14,182 bases of DNA, taken from the NCBI GenBank assembly GCA_023255165.1, contig JALRJD010000270.1, forward strand, positions 1 through 14,182. The letters are read 5' to 3'. Made by a program: the position numbers and the translations under genes. Under the pieces are notes generated by a model. It was not told the origin of the DNA and made no database searches. It saw only the letters and a list, made by a program, of their open reading frames with translations. This stretch comes from Porticoccaceae bacterium. GTDB taxonomy: Bacteria > Pseudomonadota > Gammaproteobacteria > Pseudomonadales > Porticoccaceae. Below, piece after piece: positions 6,696 through 12,539 of this stretch. How positions within the stretch are numbered: the stretch's first letter is position 1; each line of letters begins with the position of its first letter.

Positions 6696-7649
6696 TCAGG
6701 ACAGTCGTGCAACCGAGAAATCGGCCAGCTCTGCCATGACCACTTTCAGGTCACTGTCGGGCAGCCCATCGAGGGCCTGTTTAGCCAGCTCAGCCTGCTG
6801 CTGGGCCTGCTCGATGCAGTAGTCAATGCTGGACGACTGCCGGACAATCTCAAGGATTGTTTCAAACTGCTCGGCGCTCTTACTCTCAACCGCGGCACAG
6901 ATTACCTGCCGCTGCTGCTCATCGACATGATCCCGGGCATAAATAAGTGGCAAGGTCATTTTGCCCTCGGCCAGATCATCGCCAATATTTTTGCCTGTCG
7001 ACTGACTGTCACCCTGATAGTCGAGCACGTCGTCGACAATCTGAAAGGCCAGGCCCAGATGTTTGCCATAGGCGGCCATCGACTCGGGTTCAACCGCGGC
7101 GAGAATCGCACCGACACGGGCCGCGGCTTCAAAAAGCTTGGCGGTTTTGCGGTAGATCACTTCGTAATAAATAGTTTCATCGATCGACGAGTTGCCGGCG
7201 TTGGCCATCTGCTGAACTTCGCCCTCGGAGATAACATTGGTGGCGTCCGCAATCACCCCCATAATCCGCATATCGCCGATTTCCACCAGCATCTGAAAGG
7301 CGCGGGAGTAGATAAAGTCGCCGACCAACACACTGGGCGCATTGCCCCACTGATTGTTGGCAGTCTCGCGACCGCGACGCAGGGCCGAGACATCGACCAC
7401 ATCGTCGTGCAGCAGAGTAGCGGTATGGATAAATTCAATTACCGCGGCCATCGACTGGTGCTGTTTGCCCTGATAGCCGTTGGCCAGCGCGCTCAACAGC
7501 AACACCACCGGGCGCAGGCGCTTGCCACCGGAGCCAACAATATAGTGCCCGATATTCTCGACCAACCCGACGTTGGAGTGGAGATTGGCAATAATCAGAT
7601 CGTTGACTGCCGAAAAGTCACTTTCAACAGCTTTGTGGAATGGGAGCAT
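6696..7649 (-). CDS. ispB: Long-chain polyprenyl diphosphate synthase (octaprenyl type)
   Basis: IspB extends farnesyl diphosphate with isopentenyl diphosphate to the long side chain of ubiquinone and menaquinone. The 317-residue product matches the family length (323 in E. coli). The first aspartate-rich motif is DDVVD (82-86) and the second is DDVLD (206-210), with GGKRLRP (41-47) binding diphosphate. The residue five places before the first motif is small (Ala77), typical of enzymes making long chains. The exact chain length cannot be read from sequence. The ATG at 7649 has no clear ribosome site, but it agrees with the N-terminus of Pseudomonas-type homologues (FHKAVESDFSAVNDLI). The gene is divergent from fabA and has a strong promoter of its own. 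Confidence 0.96.
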   Translation of the reverse strand: MLPFHKAVESDFSAVNDLIIANLHSNVGLVENIGHYIVGSGGKRLRPVVLLLSALANGYQGKQHQSMAAVIEFIHTATLLHDDVVDVSALRRGRETANNQWGNAPSVLVGDFIYSRAFQMLVEIGDMRIMGVIADATNVISEGEVQQMANAGNSSIDETIYYEVIYRKTAKLFEAAARVGAILAAVEPESMAAYGKHLGLAFQIVDDVLDYQGDSQSTGKNIGDDLAEGKMTLPLIYARDHVDEQQRQVICAAVESKSAEQFETILEIVRQSSSIDYCIEQAQQQAELAKQALDGLPDSDLKVVMAELADFSVARLS

Positions 7650-7685
7650 GGAGGCTGGAGGAACTGTCGTTATTAGTCACGGCGC

Positions 7686-7714
7686 ATGCTAGGGAGCTAC
7701 AGGTGAGCTGTCAA
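7686..7714 (-). promoter_or_regulatory. Promoter of ispB
   Basis: On the minus strand a perfect -35, TTGACA (7714-7709), is followed after 17 bp by TAGCAT (7691-7686), which matches the -10 consensus at 4 of 6 positions. Transcription would start near 7679, about 30 nt before the ispB ATG. Confidence 0.7.
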
Positions 7715-7808
7715 CCAAAAATGGCCGCCGCAACTACCTGGAGCGGCGTAAAATGGCGCTTTTTCCCGCTGATTCAGAGTCATTACAAGTCTAAAAAGAC
7801 GCTAAAAG

Positions 7809-7837
7809 TTGCCGCTAAAGCCATAACTGGGTACGAT
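7809..7837 (+). promoter_or_regulatory. Promoter of fabA-fabB
   Basis: TTGCCG (7809-7814) and TACGAT (7832-7837) are 17 bp apart, each matching the consensus at 4 of 6 positions. The start would be near 7844, about 28 nt before fabA. I could not find a convincing FadR (AACTGGTCNGACCAGTT) or FabR/DesT palindrome around it, so control of unsaturated fatty acid synthesis by these regulators is not supported by eye. Confidence 0.5.
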
Positions 7838-7871
7838 GCACGCCTTTCCGAATCGATAGCGAATCAGCCCT

Positions 7872-8393
7872 ATGTCATTCCAACCCAAGTCGTCTTACAA
7901 CCGCGAAGAAATTCTTGCCTGCTCACGCGGTGAACTGTTTGGCCCCGGCAATGCACGGCTTCCAGCGCCCAATATGCTGATGGCTGATCGCATTGTTGAA
8001 ATCAACAATACCGGCGGCGCCAGCGGCAAAGGTCAGATTATCGCTGAACTGGATATCACCCCCGATCTTTGGTTCTTCGGCTGCCACTTCGAAGGCGACC
8101 CGGTAATGCCCGGTTGTCTCGGTCTTGACGCACTGTGGCAGCTGGTCGGCTTCTTCCTGGTCTGGAATGGCAACAGCGGTCGTGGTCGTGCCCTCGGCGC
8201 CGGTGAAGTAAAATTCTTCGGCCAGGTTTTGCCCACCGCCAAAAAAGTCACCTACAAACTCGAACTGACCCGCCTGATTCAGCGCAAGCTGGTAATGGGC
8301 ATCGCCAACGGTTCAGTGGAAGTCGACGGACGCGAAATCTACACCGCTCAAGACCTTAAAGTTGGCCTGTTCGAGAGCACTGACAACTTCTGA
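7872..8393 (+). CDS. fabA: 3-hydroxydecanoyl-ACP dehydratase/isomerase FabA
   Basis: FabA dehydrates 3-hydroxydecanoyl-ACP and isomerises the trans-2 product to cis-3-decenoyl-ACP, the branch point of anaerobic unsaturated fatty acid synthesis in the cytoplasm. The 173-residue product matches E. coli FabA (172) throughout. The catalytic His72 lies in FFGCHFEGDPVMPG and Asp86 in CLGLDALWQLVGF, equal to the E. coli pair His70 and Asp84 after one counts the initiator and local offset. GEVKFFGQVLPTAKKVTY and YTAQDLKVGLF are also family signatures. The ATG at 7872 has no strong ribosome site, but the N-terminal length fits homologues. fabB follows after 49 bp with no terminator between, so the two form an operon. 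Confidence 0.98.
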   Translation: MSFQPKSSYNREEILACSRGELFGPGNARLPAPNMLMADRIVEINNTGGASGKGQIIAELDITPDLWFFGCHFEGDPVMPGCLGLDALWQLVGFFLVWNGNSGRGRALGAGEVKFFGQVLPTAKKVTYKLELTRLIQRKLVMGIANGSVEVDGREIYTAQDLKVGLFESTDNF

Positions 8394-8442
8394 CAGTTGC
8401 CATAAACTACCCCCTACCATCTCCAATTCAAGAGGATAACCG

Positions 8443-9657
8443 ATGAGACGTGCAGTAATTACGGGCCTTGGTATCGTTTCCTGCCTGGGCAATGACCGGC
8501 AGACCGTAACTCACTCGTTAAAGGAAGGAATCTCAGGTATTCGTCGCCGCGAAGACTTCGCTGAAATGGGCTTGCGCTGCAATGTCGGCGCAGTGCTGGA
8601 TATAGACCCCAAGGACCATATCGATCGCAAAATTCTGCGCTTTATGGGTTCCTCGGCCGCTTATGCCTATATCGCCACCGACCGTGCGATCAAGGATGCC
8701 GGCCTCACTGAAGAGATGGTCTCTAACCCGCGCACCGGTCTGGTGATGGGTTCCGGCGGCGTCTCCGGTGAAATGTTTACCGAATCCATTGATGTGATGC
8801 GCGAACGCGGCATCAAGCGCGCCGGCCCCTACCGCGTAACCCAGATTATGGCCAGCACAGTCTCCGCCTGTGTTGCCACACCGTTTAAAATCCGCGGCGT
8901 CAACTACTCGATCGCCTCAGCCTGCGCCACCAGCGCCCACTGTATCGGCCACGCCGTCGAACTGATTCAACTCGGCAAGCAGGATATTTTGCTGGCCGGC
9001 GGTTCAGAAGATATGCACTGGTCGATGGCCGGCATGTTTGACGCCATGGGTGCTTTAACCAGCAAGTACAACGACACCCCCGAGATCGCCTCGCGCGCCT
9101 ACGACGCCAACCGCGACGGTTTTGCGCCGGGCCTGGGTGCCGGGACAGTAGTGGTTGAAGAACTTGAACACGCCCTGGCACGGGGCGCCAATATCCTCTG
9201 CGAAATCACTGGCTACGGTGCCACCTCCGATGGCGAAGATATGGTTTCACCATCAGGTGAGGGCGCCGAGCGCTGCATGAAGATGGCCATGGAAACCGCC
9301 TCAGGCCCGATTGATTACATCAACACCCACGGCACCAGCACACCGGTTGGCGATATCGCTGAACTGGGCGCTATTCGCAATACTTTCGGTGATAACTGCC
9401 CGGATATCAGCTCAACCAAGTCGCTCTCTGGCCACAGCCTGGGTGCCGCTGGTGTTCACGAGGCGATCTACTGCCTGCTGATGATGGAAAACAATTTTGT
9501 TGCCGCCTCTGCGCATATCGACGAACTCGACGAGCACGCTGCCGGTCTGCCTATTTTGCTGCAGACCAAAGAGAAGCAACTCAATCGTGTGATGTCCAAT
9601 AGCTTCGGGTTTGGCGGCACCAACGCCACACTGATTATGGAGCGTTTTAGCGGCTGA
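8443..9657 (+). CDS. fabB: 3-oxoacyl-ACP synthase I (FabB)
   Basis: FabB condenses malonyl-ACP with growing acyl-ACP and is the synthase that elongates the cis-3-decenoyl product of FabA. The 404-residue product fits the family (406 in E. coli). The Cys-His-His triad of the thiolase-fold synthase is intact: Cys161 in ASACATSAH, His296 in NTHGTSTPVGD and His331 in SLSGHSLGAAG, with Lys326 just before. The Gly-rich end NSFGFGGTNATL (near 390-401) is conserved. AGAGGA at 8431-8436 lies 6 nt before the ATG. FabB rather than FabF is inferred from overall likeness (MRRAVITGLGIVSCLGN start, SAAYAYIATDRAI) and the pairing with fabA. It ends the operon at a strong terminator. Confidence 0.98.
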   Translation: MRRAVITGLGIVSCLGNDRQTVTHSLKEGISGIRRREDFAEMGLRCNVGAVLDIDPKDHIDRKILRFMGSSAAYAYIATDRAIKDAGLTEEMVSNPRTGLVMGSGGVSGEMFTESIDVMRERGIKRAGPYRVTQIMASTVSACVATPFKIRGVNYSIASACATSAHCIGHAVELIQLGKQDILLAGGSEDMHWSMAGMFDAMGALTSKYNDTPEIASRAYDANRDGFAPGLGAGTVVVEELEHALARGANILCEITGYGATSDGEDMVSPSGEGAERCMKMAMETASGPIDYINTHGTSTPVGDIAELGAIRNTFGDNCPDISSTKSLSGHSLGAAGVHEAIYCLLMMENNFVAASAHIDELDEHAAGLPILLQTKEKQLNRVMSNSFGFGGTNATLIMERFSG

Positions 9658-9682
9658 TTTTCGCTGGCTTTAGCATTAAGAG

Positions 9683-9707
9683 AGGCGGCTTTTGGGCCGC
9701 CTTTTTT
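9683..9707 (+). terminator. Intrinsic terminator of fabA-fabB
   Basis: GGCGGC (9684-9689) pairs with GCCGCC (9696-9701) around TTTTGG, followed by six T residues (9702-9707). An A-T pair extends the stem at its base. It lies 26 bp past the fabB stop. Confidence 0.92.
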
Positions 9708-9745
9708 ATGCTAGTAAAAAATGCTCTGTTAAAATACACGGACAT

Positions 9746-9771
9746 AAAAAAGGGAGCTGATTTCAGCTCCC
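9746..9771 (-). terminator. Intrinsic terminator of the peroxiredoxin gene
   Basis: GGGAGCTGA (9752-9760) and TCAGCTCCC (9763-9771) form a nearly loop-less 9-bp inverted repeat. On the minus strand it is followed by six T residues (complement of 9751-9746). It lies 24 bp past the stop of the peroxiredoxin gene and converges with the fabB terminator. Confidence 0.9.
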
Positions 9772-9795
9772 TTTCGATCATCCTGTTGGATGCTA

Positions 9796-10272
9796 TTACA
9801 GCGCCGCGAGAATCGCCTCGGCACTGGACGCTTCCAGCGCGCCGGCATCCACATTCAGCAAAGTCACGATACCGTTATCGACAACCATGGCAAAACGCTG
9901 GCTGCGCGTGCCCATACCAAAACCACTGCCATCCAGCTCAAGACCCAGAGCCGACGTGTAGGTGCCATTGCCATCGGCCAGCATCATCAGATGTTCTGCG
10001 TTGGCGGACTTGCCCCAGGCATCCATTACAAAGACATCGTTGACCGACATACAGGCAACCGTGTCAACACCCTTGGCTTTAATATCGTCAACATGGACAA
10101 CAAAACCGGGCAGGTGCGCCGCGGAACAGGTCGGCGTAAAGGCGCCGGGAACCGCAAACAAAACAACTTTTTTGCCATCGAAAATATCGGCAGTGCTAAT
10201 ACCGGTGGGGCCTTCGGCGCCCATAATGCTAAACATGCCTTCGGGAATTTTATCGCCAACCTGAATTGTCAT
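9796..10272 (-). CDS. Prx5-type peroxiredoxin
   Basis: This 158-residue cytosolic protein is an atypical peroxiredoxin of the Prx5 group, which reduces hydrogen peroxide and alkyl peroxides with a thiol. The active-site motif is VPGAFTPTCSAAHLPGF, with peroxidatic Cys49 preceded by Pro42 and Thr46. The catalytic Arg is in GTRSQRFAMVVDNG (Arg126). Cys74 (VACMSVNDVFVMDAWG) is the conserved non-catalytic cysteine of the group. There are only these two cysteines and none near the C-terminus, so the resolving cysteine of human PRDX5 (Cys151) is absent. A one-cysteine mechanism using glutathione or glutaredoxin is inferred. There is no fused glutaredoxin domain. The ATG at 10272 follows GAGG with 6 nt spacing. 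It stands alone between two terminator-like structures. No OxyR site was recognised. Confidence 0.93.
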   Translation of the reverse strand: MTIQVGDKIPEGMFSIMGAEGPTGISTADIFDGKKVVLFAVPGAFTPTCSAAHLPGFVVHVDDIKAKGVDTVACMSVNDVFVMDAWGKSANAEHLMMLADGNGTYTSALGLELDGSGFGMGTRSQRFAMVVDNGIVTLLNVDAGALEASSAEAILAAL

Positions 10273-10299
10273 AACAACCTCGTAAATTTAGTAAGTTTC

Positions 10300-10344
10300 G
10301 CCGCTAGATACGGCTGCTCCTGTAAAAAGGAGCAAACCAGCGGC
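10300..10344. repeat. Nested inverted repeat between ssb and the peroxiredoxin gene
   Basis: The inner arms TGCTCCT (10315-10321) and AGGAGCA (10328-10334) are a perfect 7-bp repeat around 6 bp. The outer arms GCCGCT (10300-10305) and AGCGGC (10339-10344) are a perfect 6-bp repeat. Both can form together as one stem with an internal loop. The element lies 58 bp past the ssb stop and 28 bp before the peroxiredoxin ATG. No T tract follows it on the minus strand, so it is a poor terminator; it could be leader structure or an mRNA end. Confidence 0.6.
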
Positions 10345-10401
10345 AATGAGTGAATAAGAATTTTTAAATTTTGTTCTATCTAAGCGCCCAATAGTCCTGA
10401 T

Positions 10402-10899
10402 CTAGAACGGAATATCGTCATCAAAGCTGTCCATACCCTGAGGCGCTTGCTGCGGCGCCTGATTCTGCTGCTGGTTTTGCTGCTGATTTTGTTGGGGAGC
10501 ACGATTCTGTTGATAATTTTGCTGCGGCGCCGACTGGTAGCCACCGCCACCTTCCTGACCACCGCGACTGTCGAGCATCTGCATCTCACTGGCGACAATC
10601 TCTGTGGTGTAGCGGTCGGAACCATCCTGACCCTGCCACTTGCGGGTGCGCAGCGAACCTTCGACATAGAGCTTGGAGCCCTTCTTTAGATACTCGCCGG
10701 CAATCTCGCCAAGACGATTAAAAAACACCACCCGGTGCCATTCGGTGCGCTCTTGTTGCTCACCGGTATTCTTGTCTTTCCATGATTCCGATGTGGCGAT
10801 GCTGACATTGGTCACCGCACCACCTGAAGGTAAATAGCGAGTCTCCGGATCCTGTCCACAGTTACCTACGATGATTACTTTGTTGATTCCGCGCGCCAT
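10402..10899 (-). CDS. ssb: Single-stranded DNA-binding protein
   Basis: SSB coats single-stranded DNA in replication, recombination and repair. The 165-residue product has an N-terminal OB fold (about residues 1-112) in which Trp40, Trp54, Phe60 and Trp88, the DNA-stacking residues of E. coli SSB, lie at the same positions. A disordered linker of about 40 residues follows, rich in Gln, Asn and Gly. The acidic tip MDSFDDDIPF, which docks partner proteins, ends the chain. Part of the linker is a threefold QQNQ repeat encoded by 12-bp tandem units. The ATG at 10899 has AGGGG upstream. It lies 16 bp past the stop of the MFS gene, so the two are likely one operon. An MFS-ssb pair divergent from uvrA is also found in Pseudomonas. 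Confidence 0.98.
   Translation of the reverse strand: MARGINKVIIVGNCGQDPETRYLPSGGAVTNVSIATSESWKDKNTGEQQERTEWHRVVFFNRLGEIAGEYLKKGSKLYVEGSLRTRKWQGQDGSDRYTTEIVASEMQMLDSRGGQEGGGGYQSAPQQNYQQNRAPQQNQQQNQQQNQAPQQAPQGMDSFDDDIPF
10459..10494. repeat. Three tandem 12-bp coding repeats in the ssb linker
   Basis: On the + strand the units are CTGATTCTGCTG (10459-10470), CTGGTTTTGCTG (10471-10482) and CTGATTTTGTTG (10483-10494). They encode three QQNQ-type units in the disordered linker of SSB. In-frame slippage would change only linker length. Confidence 0.75.
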
Positions 10900-10915
10900 T
10901 TTTTACCCCTGTTGG

Positions 10916-12298
10916 TTAACGATTAAAATACGGTTTCAGACTGGCCATATCCACAGTCTTTTTATCCACTTTGGCATAAGCCAGCGGCTCACCTTCGACG
11001 ACGAGTATATCGTCTACACCGGGAACATTTAAGATTAATTTCGCAAAATCCTGATGGCTTATGTCACCGACATTTAAAACCACGGTTTGCATTGCCCGGG
11101 GCGTCTGCAATCCTAACGCAAACAACCACCAAAGACACCCGATTGCCGCCAGCAGCACAAATAAACCGTCGACACCCACCTGCTGCACACTCCAGCCGCC
11201 GAGCAGACCACCGACAAAGGCGCCAAAAAACTGGCTGGTGGAGTAGATCCCCATCGCGGTGCCCTTGCGCCCCGCCGGACAGACCTTGCTCAACCAGGAT
11301 GGCAGCGACGCTTCAAGCAGATTAAAGGCGGCAAAAAACAGCAGTAACCAAACTGGTGTTAACAGCGGGCTGCGAAACAGCGCCAGCATCAACATCGCCA
11401 CAGTGACGCAGGCAACTGCCGAGGTAAAACTGAATTTCTGACGCTGGAACTTTTCACCGGCAATCATCGCCGGCAGCATCACCACAAAGCCACCACCGAG
11501 CAGAGCCAGATAGACCCACCAGAGATTGTCAGCGGTGACACCAAGCTCGGTGGTCAGCAGCACCGGGATCACTACGAAGGCAGCCATCAATGTCAGGTGC
11601 AGGGCGAAGATGCCAAAATTAAGCCGCAGCAGATTGCGGTCTTGCAGCAAACTGCCAATCTGGCGAATATCGGTTTCGGTTTCACGGTTGTGCTGCAGCG
11701 CAACCACTCGCGGCACCCAGCGCAGAAAAATAACGATCCCCAGGCCGCCGAGCAACGCGGTGACCCAGAACACCCCGGCCAGCCCCATCGCCGAGGCGAT
11801 TAGCGGGCCGATGATCATTGCCAACATAAATGACAGTCCGATGCTGGCGCCGATGGCGGCCATCGCCTTGGTGCGGTTTTCCTCACTGGTGAGATCGCTG
11901 ACCAGCGCCATCAAGGTGCTGGCAATAGCGCCGGCGCCCTGCAGTGCGCGCCCGACAATTAAACCAGTCATGGTCTCCGCCGTGGCCGCCACCAGACTGC
12001 CTGCAATAAACAGCAGCAGCCCGCCGACAATGACCGGTTTGCGACCAATGCGATCGGAGAGCAGACCGAGGGGGACTTGCAGCAGCGCCTGAGCCAGACC
12101 GTAGATGCCCAGAGTGATACCCAGCAGCAGCGGTGTGGCGCCCTGATAGTTGTCAATATAGAGCGCCAGTATCGGCAGCACCATAAACAGACCGAGCATG
12201 CGGAAACCATAGAGGCTGGCCAGCGACAAGGTGGCGCGCTTCTCCAATAGCGAAAACCGGGGCGAAGACTGGGGGAAAGATTGCGGCGAGTCGGTCAA
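10916..12298 (-). CDS. YajR-like major facilitator transporter with C-terminal YAM domain
   Basis: This is a 12-helix inner-membrane transporter of the MFS drug/proton antiporter type, about 460 residues long. MFS motif A is clear as GLLSDRIGRKP, after the second helix. Segments such as YGFRMLGLFMVLP, ENRTKAMAAIGASIG, LRLNFGIFALHL and KGTAMGIYSTSQFFGAFVGG closely follow E. coli YajR (454 residues). A C-terminal soluble stretch of about 55 residues (from VVLNVGDISHQDFAKLI to the end) looks like the ferredoxin-like YAM domain of YajR. The substrate is unknown. The start is uncertain: the frame is open to TTG at 12385, with other TTG codons at 12349, 12328 and 12298, and none has a good ribosome site. 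TTG at 12298 is preferred because the length then matches YajR. ssb follows after 16 bp. Confidence 0.88.
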   Translation of the reverse strand: MTDSPQSFPQSSPRFSLLEKRATLSLASLYGFRMLGLFMVLPILALYIDNYQGATPLLLGITLGIYGLAQALLQVPLGLLSDRIGRKPVIVGGLLLFIAGSLVAATAETMTGLIVGRALQGAGAIASTLMALVSDLTSEENRTKAMAAIGASIGLSFMLAMIIGPLIASAMGLAGVFWVTALLGGLGIVIFLRWVPRVVALQHNRETETDIRQIGSLLQDRNLLRLNFGIFALHLTLMAAFVVIPVLLTTELGVTADNLWWVYLALLGGGFVVMLPAMIAGEKFQRQKFSFTSAVACVTVAMLMLALFRSPLLTPVWLLLFFAAFNLLEASLPSWLSKVCPAGRKGTAMGIYSTSQFFGAFVGGLLGGWSVQQVGVDGLFVLLAAIGCLWWLFALGLQTPRAMQTVVLNVGDISHQDFAKLILNVPGVDDILVVEGEPLAYAKVDKKTVDMASLKPYFNR

Positions 12299-12539
12299 GG
12301 TCGTTTCAGATTTCAGGTGGTAACTCAAGTGATAACATAGAGTTGTCAAAGCAGGCAGTTTAACAGCGCCGCCGTTCAGCGCCAAACCAAATCCGTATAA
12401 CTATTTTTTGTCGATTGCAGTCTGCCCCAATCCGCCAATCGTAATAGTCCAATAGCTGTCAGTTAACCCAAATTCACTTTGCCGGGCATGGCCACAGCAT
12501 CTTATAATCGGCTGTTTAACTTAACCATAAGACTTTCCA
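12299..12539. other. Divergent upstream region of the MFS-ssb and uvrA units
   Basis: The stretch holds the uvrA promoter on the right and alternative TTG starts of the MFS gene on the left (12328, 12349, 12385). I found no convincing promoter for the MFS gene; TTGACA at 12349-12344 on the minus strand has no matching -10. A 6-bp inverted repeat, CGATTG (12412-12417) and CAATCG (12436-12441), is present with an 18-bp spacer. No perfect LexA box (CTG-N10-CAG) is seen; two partial matches start at 12456 and 12512. Confidence 0.5.
12479..12508 (+). promoter_or_regulatory. Promoter of uvrA
   Basis: A perfect -10, TATAAT (12503-12508), follows TTGCCG (12479-12484, 4 of 6 matches) after 18 bp. Transcription would start near 12515, about 25 nt before the uvrA ATG. 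A LexA-like half site, CTGTTTAACTTAACCA (12512-12527), covers the predicted start point. Confidence 0.65.

Noticed and set aside
6927..7676. 249-codon open frame on the + strand opposite ispB
   Set aside because: It is antisense to a clear IspB, with no recognisable fold and no ribosome site of note.
7650..7871. FadR or FabR/DesT site in the fabA promoter region
   Set aside because: No stretch matches AACTGGTCNGACCAGTT or a convincing long palindrome; only a 4-bp-arm repeat (GTCT-AAAA-AGAC) was found.
10273..10401. OxyR-type operator before the peroxiredoxin gene
   Set aside because: CTAT and ATAG quartets occur, but their spacing (11 bp) does not fit the ATAG-N7-CTAT pattern.
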